64,000 nt of DNA from Vibrio sp. DW001 (GTDB taxonomy: Bacteria > Pseudomonadota > Gammaproteobacteria > Enterobacterales > Vibrionaceae). Below, in pieces: positions 1-9,700 of the stretch (the stretch's first letter is position 1; the number at the start of each line of letters is the position of its first letter). The notes below the pieces were generated by a model. The model had not been told where the DNA came from and did not search any database. It saw nothing but the letters and a program-made list of their open reading frames with translations. The stretch is from the NCBI RefSeq assembly GCF_029016285.1, contig NZ_CP091975.1, positions 1,612,001 through 1,676,000 on the forward strand, in the 5' to 3' direction. The position numbers and the translations under genes were made by a program.

Positions 1-1
1 G

Positions 2-3000
2 GAAAAAGAAGTGATTAAAACCGAAATTCGCGAAGTGGCTGTAGCGGTAACTCCAGAAACAACACAAGTTATTTCGCAGCAGAATACTAAGACAAGCGAA
101 CCAGTAATAACAACGCACAATGTGATGTCGCAAGCAGAATCTCCACAACCATTCGCTTTATCGATTCCGAATGCTGATGCGTCATTGCAGGCCTTCTTTA
201 CAGCGCAACAACAAGCCGCAGCGCTTCATCAGCAGTTCCTTGCTATTCCACAGCAATACGGTGACACCTTTGCGACGCTTATGACCCAACAGGCTCAAAT
301 GGCGGCGACGGGCGTTGCTATCCCTGATTGTTTGCAGCGTTCAATGGAAATGTTCCATCAACATCAAGCCGAAACATTAAAAGCTCACGCACATTACCTA
401 GAGCTTCAGTCGATCAACAATAGCTCTGCATTAGGGCTGTTGAGTTCAAACTCTAGCGTTGCACCTGCGGTAACGGTGATAGATACGGGCGTTCCAGCAC
501 CAGTGATGACACCAGTAAAATCCGTCGCGGTTTCTCAACCCGTGGTGTCGGCGCCAACTCCTGTTAAATCTGTGGCTCCCGTCCAAGCCGCCGCACCAGT
601 TCAATCTGTGACTCAGGCCCAATCGGTGGCCGTTCAACAAACCATTGTACCGATTCAAACATCCGATGCTGAGAAAGTGATGCTGGAAGTGGTTGCCGAT
701 AAAACGGGTTACCCAACTGAAATGCTCGATCTTGAAATGGATATGGAAGCTGATTTAGGTATTGATTCTATTAAGCGTGTCGAGATATTAGGTACCGTTC
801 AGGATCAAATACCTAATCTACCGGAACTTAACGCAGAAGATTTGGCCGAGTGTCGTACATTGGGCGAAATCGTCAGCTATATGAATGGTAAGTTGGGCGC
901 TCAATCGCCATCTGGGACTGTTGAAACACCCGCTATAAACACTCAGGTAACCGTTGCCAACGCTTTAACAGCCACTCAAATTCAAACAACCATGCTGGAA
1001 GTAGTTGCAGACAAAACGGGTTACCCAACAGAGATGCTCGATCTTGCTATGGACATGGAAGCGGATCTCGGTATTGATTCTATTAAACGTGTAGAAATCT
1101 TAGGTACGGTTCAGGACCAACTGCCTGATTTACCTGAGCTTAACCCTGAAGACTTAGCTGAATGTCGTACTTTAGGCGAAATCGTTGACTATATGAATGG
1201 ACAACTGGCGAAAGTCAGTCCGTCGATAGGGGCTCCAGCATCAGCACAGACGAACGGTTTAACTGCAGAACAGGTTCAGGGCACCATGCTTGAGGTTGTT
1301 GCAGACAAAACGGGTTACCCGACTGAGATGCTCGATCTGGCCATGGATATGGAAGCTGATTTAGGTATCGATTCTATTAAGCGTGTTGAAATCTTAGGCA
1401 CGGTTCAAGACCAACTTCCTAGCTTACCGGAGCTCAACCCTGAAGATTTAGCCGAATGCCGTACCCTAGGTGAAATCGTTGACTATATGAACAGCAAGTT
1501 ATCGTCGGTAGCGGTGGTTGATAGCACATCGACTCCGGTTGCAGATGATGGCGCAACGCATTTAGACGCGGCTCATGTTCAAAGTACTATGCTAGCCGTC
1601 GTCGCAGAAAAAACAGGTTACCCTTCAGAGATGCTGGAGTTAACCATGGATATGGAAGCCGATTTAGGTATCGATTCTATTAAGCGCGTTGAGATATTAG
1701 GTACCGTCCAGGATCTACTTCCTGACTTACCCGAACTAAACCCAGAAGACCTTGCCGAGTGTCGTACTTTGGGCGAGATTGTTGATTACATGAACAGCAA
1801 GTTACCTTCCGTTCCCGTTGTTACTGCGGTTGCAATGGCGACTGAAATGACATCAACACCCATGACGAACAATACGGTCAATCAATTAAATGCGGCTCAT
1901 ATACAAAGCGTCATGTTAGCCGTTGTTGCTGATAAAACGGGTTATCCTGCCGAGATGCTTGATCTTGCCATGGATATGGAGGCTGATTTAGGTATCGACT
2001 CTATCAAGCGTGTCGAAATCTTAGGTACGGTTCAGGATCAGCTTCCAGATTTACCAGAGCTTAACCCTGAAGATTTAGCGGAGTGTCGTACCCTCGGAGA
2101 AATTGTCACCTACATGCAGAGCAAACTCTCAGATGATTTAACCTCAGCTTCAGCCGGGAAAATATCCTCCAACGAAGCTGTGCTTGAACCCGTGACAGAA
2201 ACACTCGTTGTGGATTTACCTCCTCACAATGAGGTGGCGCTAAAAAAGTGTCCAGCGGTAGATAGATTGGCCGACTGTTTTGACAAAAATACCTGTATTG
2301 TGATCACCGATGATGGTCACAATGCTGGTGTGCTTGCCGAAACGTTAAGCGCTCACGGTTTGCAAGTTGCCGTCGTTCGTACTCCTCTATCTGTCGCGTC
2401 GCCATTGAACACCCAAATAAGCAGCTATTCACTTACTAGCGTTGATGAAGCAGGTGTGAAAGGCGTGATTGCTAGCATTGAAAGCGCGCACAAAAAGATT
2501 GGTGGATTCATTCACTTACAACCGTATGTTTCGGATACAACATCGGGTCATGTGGCGATTGTGTTGGATGAAGATGCCAAATCAAGTATTTCAATGGCGT
2601 TCTTGTTTGCCAAGTTGCTTCACTCTCAATTAAATTCAGTCACCTCGTCAAGCCGCCGAAGCTTCTTTACAGTGAGCCGTATTGATGGTGGGTTTGGTTA
2701 CCTTGATACAGAGCAATTAGCCAAAGCCGAGTTAAACCAAGCCGCGTTATCGGGCTTAACGAAAACACTCAGCCATGAATGGCCGACGGTATTTTGTCGA
2801 GCATTAGATGTCGCTCCTACACTGGATGCTCGCCAATTTGCAGATTCAATAACCGCTGAGTTATTTGATGTGAATACACATGCTGTCGAGATTGGATTGA
2901 GTGGTTCTGGTCGAACCGCATTAACGGCGATTGAAGCCGTCAATTCTGAAAAGAAACATGCGGCAGCATCATTAACCAATACGGATAAAGTTCTGGTTAC

Positions 3001-4711
3001 CGGTGGCGCAAAGGGTGTCACGTTTGAATGTGCTTTGTCATTGGCTAGGAAATGTCAATCACACTTTATATTAGCAGGGCGCAGTAAGCATATTAAGATC
3101 GATGAGTTACCTGAGTGGGCGGAAGGAAAGCAAACTGGAGAGCTAAAAGCCGCAGCTATTGCGTTTCTAAAAGCATCGGGTGATAAACCAACACCTGCGA
3201 AAGTGGATGCATTAGAAAAACCAATATTAAGTAGTATAGAAATAAACACGGCGCTGGCAGCATTTACACAAGTAGGTGCAAGTGCAGAATACCTAAGTTT
3301 GGACGTAACAAGCGACGAATCGGTAAATGAAAAGCTCTCTCAGATTAGCGATATCACAGGTTTGATTCACGGTGCTGGCGTATTGGCTGACAAATTCATT
3401 CAAGACAAAACATTAGATGAACTCAACCTCGTGTACGGAACGAAAGTAGGTGGACTTAAAGCGGTATTGAATGCGTTAGATTGTAGCAAGCTAAAACTGA
3501 TCGCGATGTTCTCATCTGCCGCTGGCTTCTATGGCAATAATGGACAAAGCGATTACGCAATGTCAAATGATATCCTCAATAAAGCCGCATTACAGATGTC
3601 TGCTCGCTACCCTCAAGCAAAAGTAATGAGCTTCAACTGGGGTCCGTGGGATGGAGGTATGGTCAGTCCGGCACTTAAGAAGATGTTTACTGACCGTGGC
3701 GTGTATGTCATTCCACTGAAACCTGGCGCTGAACTATTTAGTTCACAACTGCTTAGTGACACAGGCATTCAACTGCTTGTAGGTACAAGCATGCAAGGTT
3801 CTGAAGACAAGGAAGCGTCAATAAAAAAGCTTGATGCGGAGTCTATGCTAGTTGCAAAGAGTCCGCTGAATAAAAGTATCACTGTTACACGTATCCTTGA
3901 CCCCAAGGTGTTGCCTTTTGTAAAGGACCACTGCATTGCGGGTAACCCTGTGTTACCGACAGTGTGCGCCATACAATGGATGCGTGAGACTGCAGCACAA
4001 TGGTTAGGGACGGACGTAACCGTTCGCGATTACAAATTGCTGAAAGGTGTTATTTTTGAGACGGACGACGTTCAAGCATTGACCTTGGACATGACGGTTG
4101 ATGATGAAGGGCAGGTTAAGGCTCTCATTAACAATCAGGGTCGACCACAATATAAAGCGCTGTTGACGACGCAAGCTACGATTGAACCCAAGCTAAAAAC
4201 GTTCACAACGGATGAAAGTACTCAGGTTGCGACAGGCGTGGAGCTATACAGTAATGGCACCTTATTTCATGGTCCAAGGCTGCAAGGTATACAAACGGTT
4301 CAAAACTTCGATGATTCAGGGCTTCTTGCCAGTTGCCAGTTGCCAATGATCGATGAACAAGACTGTGGTTCATTTGTTGCGACGCAACATTTTTCTGGTT
4401 GTCAGCCATTCGCTGAGGACTATTTACTACAAGCAATGTTGGTTTGGGCCCGATTGAAGTATGCGGCCGCGAGTTTACCTTCTGCTATTGGTGAGTTCGT
4501 TTCGTATGAACCTATGCAATCAGGTGATAAAGGTTGGTTAGAGCTTGAGGTGGTAAAACACACGTCTCGTTCACTACAAGCAAATATCGCACTTTATCAT
4601 AACGATGGCCGTTTGAGTTGCACAATGAGTGGGGCAAAGGTGACGATCAGTAAAAGCCTTAATGAGGCCTTTTTGAACAAGCCTAGCCTAGAAAAGGAGT
4701 GTTTGTCATAG
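2..4711 (+). CDS. pfaA: Polyunsaturated fatty acid synthase subunit PfaA (5' end missing)
   Basis: This is the C-terminal 1569 residues of PfaA, the multidomain polyketide-synthase-like subunit that builds EPA/DHA chains in the cytoplasm. The frame is open to the left edge, so the ketosynthase and malonyltransferase halves lie outside the window; the apparent GTG start at position 11 is internal. Visible domains in order are an Ala/Gln/Pro-rich linker, five tandem acyl carrier proteins each with the GIDSIKR phosphopantetheine site, a ketoreductase with VTGGAKG and the catalytic Tyr of SDYAMSN (about residue 1185 of the visible part), and a C-terminal hot-dog dehydratase-like domain with KDHCIAGNP. 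Domain order matches known PfaA proteins. The TAG stop shares one base with the pfaB GTG start, so the two genes are translationally coupled. Confidence 0.95.
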   Translation, partial: EKEVIKTEIREVAVAVTPETTQVISQQNTKTSEPVITTHNVMSQAESPQPFALSIPNADASLQAFFTAQQQAAALHQQFLAIPQQYGDTFATLMTQQAQMAATGVAIPDCLQRSMEMFHQHQAETLKAHAHYLELQSINNSSALGLLSSNSSVAPAVTVIDTGVPAPVMTPVKSVAVSQPVVSAPTPVKSVAPVQAAAPVQSVTQAQSVAVQQTIVPIQTSDAEKVMLEVVADKTGYPTEMLDLEMDMEADLGIDSIKRVEILGTVQDQIPNLPELNAEDLAECRTLGEIVSYMNGKLGAQSPSGTVETPAINTQVTVANALTATQIQTTMLEVVADKTGYPTEMLDLAMDMEADLGIDSIKRVEILGTVQDQLPDLPELNPEDLAECRTLGEIVDYMNGQLAKVSPSIGAPASAQTNGLTAEQVQGTMLEVVADKTGYPTEMLDLAMDMEADLGIDSIKRVEILGTVQDQLPSLPELNPEDLAECRTLGEIVDYMNSKLSSVAVVDSTSTPVADDGATHLDAAHVQSTMLAVVAEKTGYPSEMLELTMDMEADLGIDSIKRVEILGTVQDLLPDLPELNPEDLAECRTLGEIVDYMNSKLPSVPVVTAVAMATEMTSTPMTNNTVNQLNAAHIQSVMLAVVADKTGYPAEMLDLAMDMEADLGIDSIKRVEILGTVQDQLPDLPELNPEDLAECRTLGEIVTYMQSKLSDDLTSASAGKISSNEAVLEPVTETLVVDLPPHNEVALKKCPAVDRLADCFDKNTCIVITDDGHNAGVLAETLSAHGLQVAVVRTPLSVASPLNTQISSYSLTSVDEAGVKGVIASIESAHKKIGGFIHLQPYVSDTTSGHVAIVLDEDAKSSISMAFLFAKLLHSQLNSVTSSSRRSFFTVSRIDGGFGYLDTEQLAKAELNQAALSGLTKTLSHEWPTVFCRALDVAPTLDARQFADSITAELFDVNTHAVEIGLSGSGRTALTAIEAVNSEKKHAAASLTNTDKVLVTGGAKGVTFECALSLARKCQSHFILAGRSKHIKIDELPEWAEGKQTGELKAAAIAFLKASGDKPTPAKVDALEKPILSSIEINTALAAFTQVGASAEYLSLDVTSDESVNEKLSQISDITGLIHGAGVLADKFIQDKTLDELNLVYGTKVGGLKAVLNALDCSKLKLIAMFSSAAGFYGNNGQSDYAMSNDILNKAALQMSARYPQAKVMSFNWGPWDGGMVSPALKKMFTDRGVYVIPLKPGAELFSSQLLSDTGIQLLVGTSMQGSEDKEASIKKLDAESMLVAKSPLNKSITVTRILDPKVLPFVKDHCIAGNPVLPTVCAIQWMRETAAQWLGTDVTVRDYKLLKGVIFETDDVQALTLDMTVDDEGQVKALINNQGRPQYKALLTTQATIEPKLKTFTTDESTQVATGVELYSNGTLFHGPRLQGIQTVQNFDDSGLLASCQLPMIDEQDCGSFVATQHFSGCQPFAEDYLLQAMLVWARLKYAAASLPSAIGEFVSYEPMQSGDKGWLELEVVKHTSRSLQANIALYHNDGRLSCTMSGAKVTISKSLNEAFLNKPSLEKECLS
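676..2125 (+). repeat. Five tandem ACP-domain repeats inside pfaA
   Basis: Five near-identical repeats of roughly 80 codons each are separated by variable Ala/Pro/Thr/Gln-rich linkers. The phosphopantetheinylated Ser codons lie at 767, 1079, 1373, 1676 and 2000, giving periods of 312, 294, 303 and 324 nt. Most differences between the units are at third codon positions, while the linkers differ freely, which indicates purifying selection or gene conversion on the domains. ACP number in PfaA is known to affect product yield; five copies fall in the usual range of the family. Confidence 0.93.
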
Positions 4712-6765
4712 TGGACAACTCTGCTACTGAAGCGATGCCATTGCGCATCGCTATCTTAACGCAATCAGCTGAGATTCTGTCGTTATCTGGTGATAAGTTA
4801 CCGCCAATTGAAACCGTGTCAATGGTTGATGACTTTGAAGCTTCCTTACAACAAGCGATTCAACTCGTCACTCAAGGGCGCTTAGTGAAGCTCTCGATTC
4901 CTGCTGAGCCTAATGCGTTCCTTGAGACAAACGATGGCCAGCTAGTATTGCTGATGCTGTCGGGACTTATGGCCGCTCAGAATAAAATACATCCTCACGC
5001 CTATCTGTCCGGTTTTAATGTGGTTGCAGTTGGCGCCACTGTTGATTGTGTGAAAGGCGCGTTAGCGCAAGCCCGCCGTCAGCAAGCGGATCTAAGTAAC
5101 CAACAAACGTTTCGTTCTTCGACAGCACGGCAGAAGTTTATGGCATTGCATAACATGGTTGAAGCGATCTCTGGTCGAGATATTGGCTCTGATTCTGCTG
5201 ATACCAGCACACACAACTATTGGTTCACTGAACCGCATAAGGCGCGAGTGACCAGTGTTACTTTCGAGTCTGAATTGAGCTCAAGTAGCTTGGTCTTATC
5301 TCAGGCCACTGGGTTAAAAATGGGACGTTCATTGTTGTCTCCGTCACGACTATTCTTTATCGTGACCGGAAAAAATGAAACGGAGTTGTCGAGTTATTTA
5401 GCGCGATTAAGTGGGCAGTTGAACGCAGATTCTACTCGCTCAGATTACCTGATAGATTTGATGATTGAAAACCTTAAACAGTTTCAGGCTAGAGTCGAAC
5501 GTTCGCCAGAGGAACTTTCCATTGTACTGCAAGCCACGTCAATAGAGGCTATGTTGCTGGAGATCAAGGCGATAGGTGATGCACTACCAAAATTAATGTC
5601 GGATAAGAACCATTATAAAACACCCGCCGGAAGTTGTTTCTCATCGTCACCAAACAGCAAGGGTGGCGTGACGTTTGTATACCCAGGTGTTGGAACGGTT
5701 TATCCCGGGATGTTGCGCGATTTCTATCAGTATTTTCCTGAACTTTATTCTCGTTTAGAGCGTGAAGGTAATCTAAAGGAGATACTACAGAGTGACAAAA
5801 TATACGGTAATAATTCGACGGAGATGAGTTTAAGTGAGTTGGCGATTGCTGGTGTAGGTAGCAGTTATCTATTGACTCAACTGTTGTGCAATGAATTCGC
5901 CATTAGACCTGATTTTGCATTGGGCTACTCCAAAGGAGAGGCATCAATGTGGGCCAGTCTAGGTGTATGGAAAAACCCACACGCCCTGATCGAAATGACC
6001 AAAACGAGCCCAATATTTACGAGCGCAATTTCTGGTGAATTAACCGCGGTTCGTGAGGTGTGGCATCTAAACGGTAATGAAGAGATTATCTGGAACAGCT
6101 TTGTTGTACGTAGCGACGCCACGTCAATTGAATTGCTGTTACCTGAATTTCCGCATGTCTATTTGGCGATAATTCAAGGGGATACTTGCGTCATTGCAGG
6201 TTGTGAGACGGCGTGCCGTCGCCTACTTAAAAAACTCGGTAAACGTGGTATTGCAGCCAACAGAGTCACCGCGATGCATACGCCGCCAGCATTAAGCCAG
6301 CATAAGCAAGTGACGGCGTTCTATCGTCAACCACTCTGTGATGAATTACCAAAACACATTCGTTTTATCAGTGCAGCAAGCTTATTGCCGCAAAATCAGG
6401 ATCAGCCTATCAAGATGGATAGCCAGAGTATCGCCGATTCGATCGCCGACACGTATTGTTCAACTCTCAATTTCACCGCATTAATACAAAACGCTCGTGG
6501 ACACGGAGCTCGTTTATTCGTCGAGGTCGGCGCTGATCGCCAGACGTGCACCTTGATAGATAAGATTAATCGTGTAGATGGCGTGGCCAATGAACATTGT
6601 ACGGTTGCGACGAATGCAAAAGGTGGCGAAGACATTCTCACCTTACTTAAGTGTATTGGACAGTTAGTGAGTCACCAAATTCCATTGTCACTCGATCCCT
6701 TGGTGAAAGGGCTTGAGCAGGTTCGTGCGACATCAGAAACAACGTTAGAAGGAGAACCAGCATGA
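4711..6765 (+). CDS. pfaB: PUFA synthase acyltransferase subunit PfaB
   Basis: PfaB (684 aa) is the acyltransferase-like subunit of the PUFA synthase and is associated with final product identity (EPA versus DHA) in this family. A degenerate N-terminal region of about 300 residues is followed by an acyltransferase domain from about residue 310, with the nucleophile motif GYSKGE at Ser407 and the late segment LFVEVGADRQ. I place the start at GTG 4711: AAGGAG at 4694-4699 is 11 nt upstream, whereas an in-frame GTG at 4699 overlaps that ribosome binding site. The gene overlaps pfaA by one base and pfaC by four (ATGA), as expected for a coupled complex operon. Confidence 0.93.
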   Translation: MDNSATEAMPLRIAILTQSAEILSLSGDKLPPIETVSMVDDFEASLQQAIQLVTQGRLVKLSIPAEPNAFLETNDGQLVLLMLSGLMAAQNKIHPHAYLSGFNVVAVGATVDCVKGALAQARRQQADLSNQQTFRSSTARQKFMALHNMVEAISGRDIGSDSADTSTHNYWFTEPHKARVTSVTFESELSSSSLVLSQATGLKMGRSLLSPSRLFFIVTGKNETELSSYLARLSGQLNADSTRSDYLIDLMIENLKQFQARVERSPEELSIVLQATSIEAMLLEIKAIGDALPKLMSDKNHYKTPAGSCFSSSPNSKGGVTFVYPGVGTVYPGMLRDFYQYFPELYSRLEREGNLKEILQSDKIYGNNSTEMSLSELAIAGVGSSYLLTQLLCNEFAIRPDFALGYSKGEASMWASLGVWKNPHALIEMTKTSPIFTSAISGELTAVREVWHLNGNEEIIWNSFVVRSDATSIELLLPEFPHVYLAIIQGDTCVIAGCETACRRLLKKLGKRGIAANRVTAMHTPPALSQHKQVTAFYRQPLCDELPKHIRFISAASLLPQNQDQPIKMDSQSIADSIADTYCSTLNFTALIQNARGHGARLFVEVGADRQTCTLIDKINRVDGVANEHCTVATNAKGGEDILTLLKCIGQLVSHQIPLSLDPLVKGLEQVRATSETTLEGEPA

Positions 6766-9700
6766 GTTCTCATCGTCAAGCCAAGATAGCTATTGTCGGT
6801 TTAGCTAACCTTTACCCAGACGCGGATACGCCAAAGACGTTTTGGCAAAACCTGCTAGATAAAAAAGATTCTCGCACCACGTTACGTGCCGAAAAACTGG
6901 GTGCAGATCCCGAGGCGTATCAAGGTCAACAAGGAGAATCTGATCGTTTTTATTGCGACAAAGGAGGGTACATTGAGAACTTCACTTTTGATGCGAGCGG
7001 ATATCACCTGCCAGTAGAAAATTTTGAAGGCTTAGATGACAGCTTTTTATGGGCAATAGATACCAGCCGTAAGGCATTATTGGATGCAGGCATTGCCTCG
7101 GATGCACATATCCTTGAGCGAACGGGTGTGATTATGGGAGCGCTATCATTTCCTACTACGCGTTCTAATGACTTATTTTTGCCGCTTTATCATTCTGCGG
7201 TAGAAAAAGCTTTGCAGACAACGTTGGCCAATCCAGATTTCTTGTTAAGTCCGTCGAATGATTCAGACCGAAAACTTAACCCTGCCAATGGTATCGCTGC
7301 ACATAATGCCTCCAAATTAGTTGCGGACGCCTTAGGATTAGGAAGCGTTCAGTTAAGCCTTGATGCTGCCTGTGCAAGCTCGGTTTACTCACTAAAATTA
7401 GCCTGTGATTATCTCAATACTGGCAAAGCTGACATGATGTTGGCCGGTGCTGTGTCAGGCGCGGACCCATTCTTTATTAATATGGGTTTTTCAATCTTCC
7501 ATGCCTACCCAGATCATGGTGTATCGGTGCCTTTTGATACCAATAGTAAAGGTTTATTTGCGGGTGAAGGGGCAGGGGTATTAGTCCTTAAACGGCTTGA
7601 AGATGCAGAGCGTGATGGCGACCATATTTATGCGGTTGTGAGTGGCACCGGTTTATCAAATGATGGTCGTGGACAATTTGTATTAAGCCCAAATAGCAAA
7701 GGGCAGGTTCAAGCTTTTGAACGAGCTTATGAAGCAAGTGACCTTTCGCCAGACAGTATGGAAGTGATTGAATGTCATGCAACAGGAACGCCACTTGGGG
7801 ATAAAGTAGAATTGACCTCAATGGAACGCTTTTTTGCAGACAAACTGAAGGGAAGCGAAGCACCACTCATCGGTTCTGCCAAATCCAATTTAGGTCATTT
7901 ACTCACGGCGGCAGGTATGCCGGGAATTATGAAGATGATCTTCGGAATGAAAGAAGGCCAGCTTCCGCCGGGTATCAACCTTGTGACGCCGCTCTCTTCC
8001 CCTGATGGTTTATTTGGCGCGCATACGCTGCCAAATAAGGTGCAACCTTGGCCGGACAAAGAAGGCAATCGTCAACGCTGTGCAGGTGTTTCTGTATTCG
8101 GTTTTGGTGGTAGTAACGCCCATCTATTACTCGAGGAATGGAAAGGCCAACCTAATAGAGTTACCTCTAAGACTGGAAAAGATAAGAAACAAGTACCTCA
8201 AATGAAGGTGACGGGATTAGCCTCGCATTTTGGTTCGCTAAAAACGATTGGCGCCTTGAGTTCCGCTATCCAAACCGGCGCGGATGCCTTTGTTTCTTTA
8301 CCGAAAAAACGCTGGAAAGGATTGGATCAACATCCTGAGCTACTGAGCCAGTTTGGACTAAAAAGCGTACCGCAAGGTGCCTACATCGACCAATTTGAAT
8401 TTGACTTTCTGCGCTTCAAGGTACCGCCAAATGAAGATGACCGTCTGATATCGCAACAGCTTTTATTGATGAAGGTGGCGGATGAAGCGATCCGTGATGC
8501 GAAGCTGGAGGTGGGACAAAAAGTGGCGGTTTTAGTTGCCATGGAAACCGAACTGGAGATGCATCAATTCCGTGGGCGGGTTAACCTGCACACTCAACTT
8601 TCCGACAGCCTGAACAACATGGGCATAGTATTGAGTGACAGTGAATATCTTGCGCTAGAAGCGATTGCAATGGACAGCGTGCTTGATGCCGCAAAACTGA
8701 ACCAGTACACCAGTTTCATCGGCAATATCATGGCGTCGCGTATTGCGTCGTTATGGGATTTTAACGGTCCTGCCTTTACGATTTCCGCCGCAGAACAATC
8801 GGTGGCGCGCTGTATCGATGTTGCTCAAAACCTAATGTTGCAAGATTCGTTGGATGCGGTGGTGATCGCTGCGGTTGATCTATGTGGTAGTGTTGAACAA
8901 GTCATCTTGAAAAATCGCGTCACTCCTGTGGCGGCGACAACACAGGATAGTGGCTGGAAGGTTGGTGAAGGTGCGGGTGCTATTGTCCTAGTTGATAAGC
9001 ACGCTCTAACTAACCAACAAAAGCAACCAAACAACAGCTATGCAGAAATCAGTGCACTTGGTTTTAGCGCCATGACACACAGTTACAAGCTAACAGAACG
9101 TCTATTAAGTCAAGCTAATATACCCGAAAACAGCGTGGGTATACTTGAAGTAAATCAGGCACCAGAAAGCAACGAACCTGTGCAATTACCGCTGATGAAC
9201 GCGACGATGATTCAAGCCAGTCAACGCTTAGGTCATTGTAATTCAGCATCAGGTATGGCGAGCATGCTACACGGGTTACTCAACCTAAATCAGACATCAG
9301 TGGACTCAAATGATAAAGCATTAATGGTCGTGAATATCAGCGAAAATCAATGCTCTCAGCTGTTGCTTTGTCAGTCGGTTGCCGAAGCACAATCGTTGGC
9401 TCTTCGTGTGAGTAACGACCTTCCGACCGATTCCAAGCGTCAGCTGATTAAGCAAGTCACCCTTGGTGGACGCGATATTTATCAGCATGTTGTGAGCACA
9501 GATTTTTCTGAGTTAACCGCAATTCGACAGAAAAGTGCTCATGCAAAACCGCGCGTAACTAGAAAACAAGCCGCTAAGCAACCAGTCGCGAGTTCGCTTG
9601 TAAACCCATTACAATTAACCCGTTCGCAAGCGACCAAGTCGCCGGAAGTATCCGCCCCAGTAAGTCCACTCGTATCCCAGACGTTGGCGCCATCACACCA

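Noticed and set aside
446..658. Antisense frames within pfaA and pfaC
   Set aside because: They are shadows of the strongly biased codon usage of the real genes, with low-complexity Trp/His/Arg-rich translations.
676..2125. Regularly spaced repeats as a CRISPR array
   Set aside because: The repeats are in-frame coding ACP domains with a period near 300 nt.
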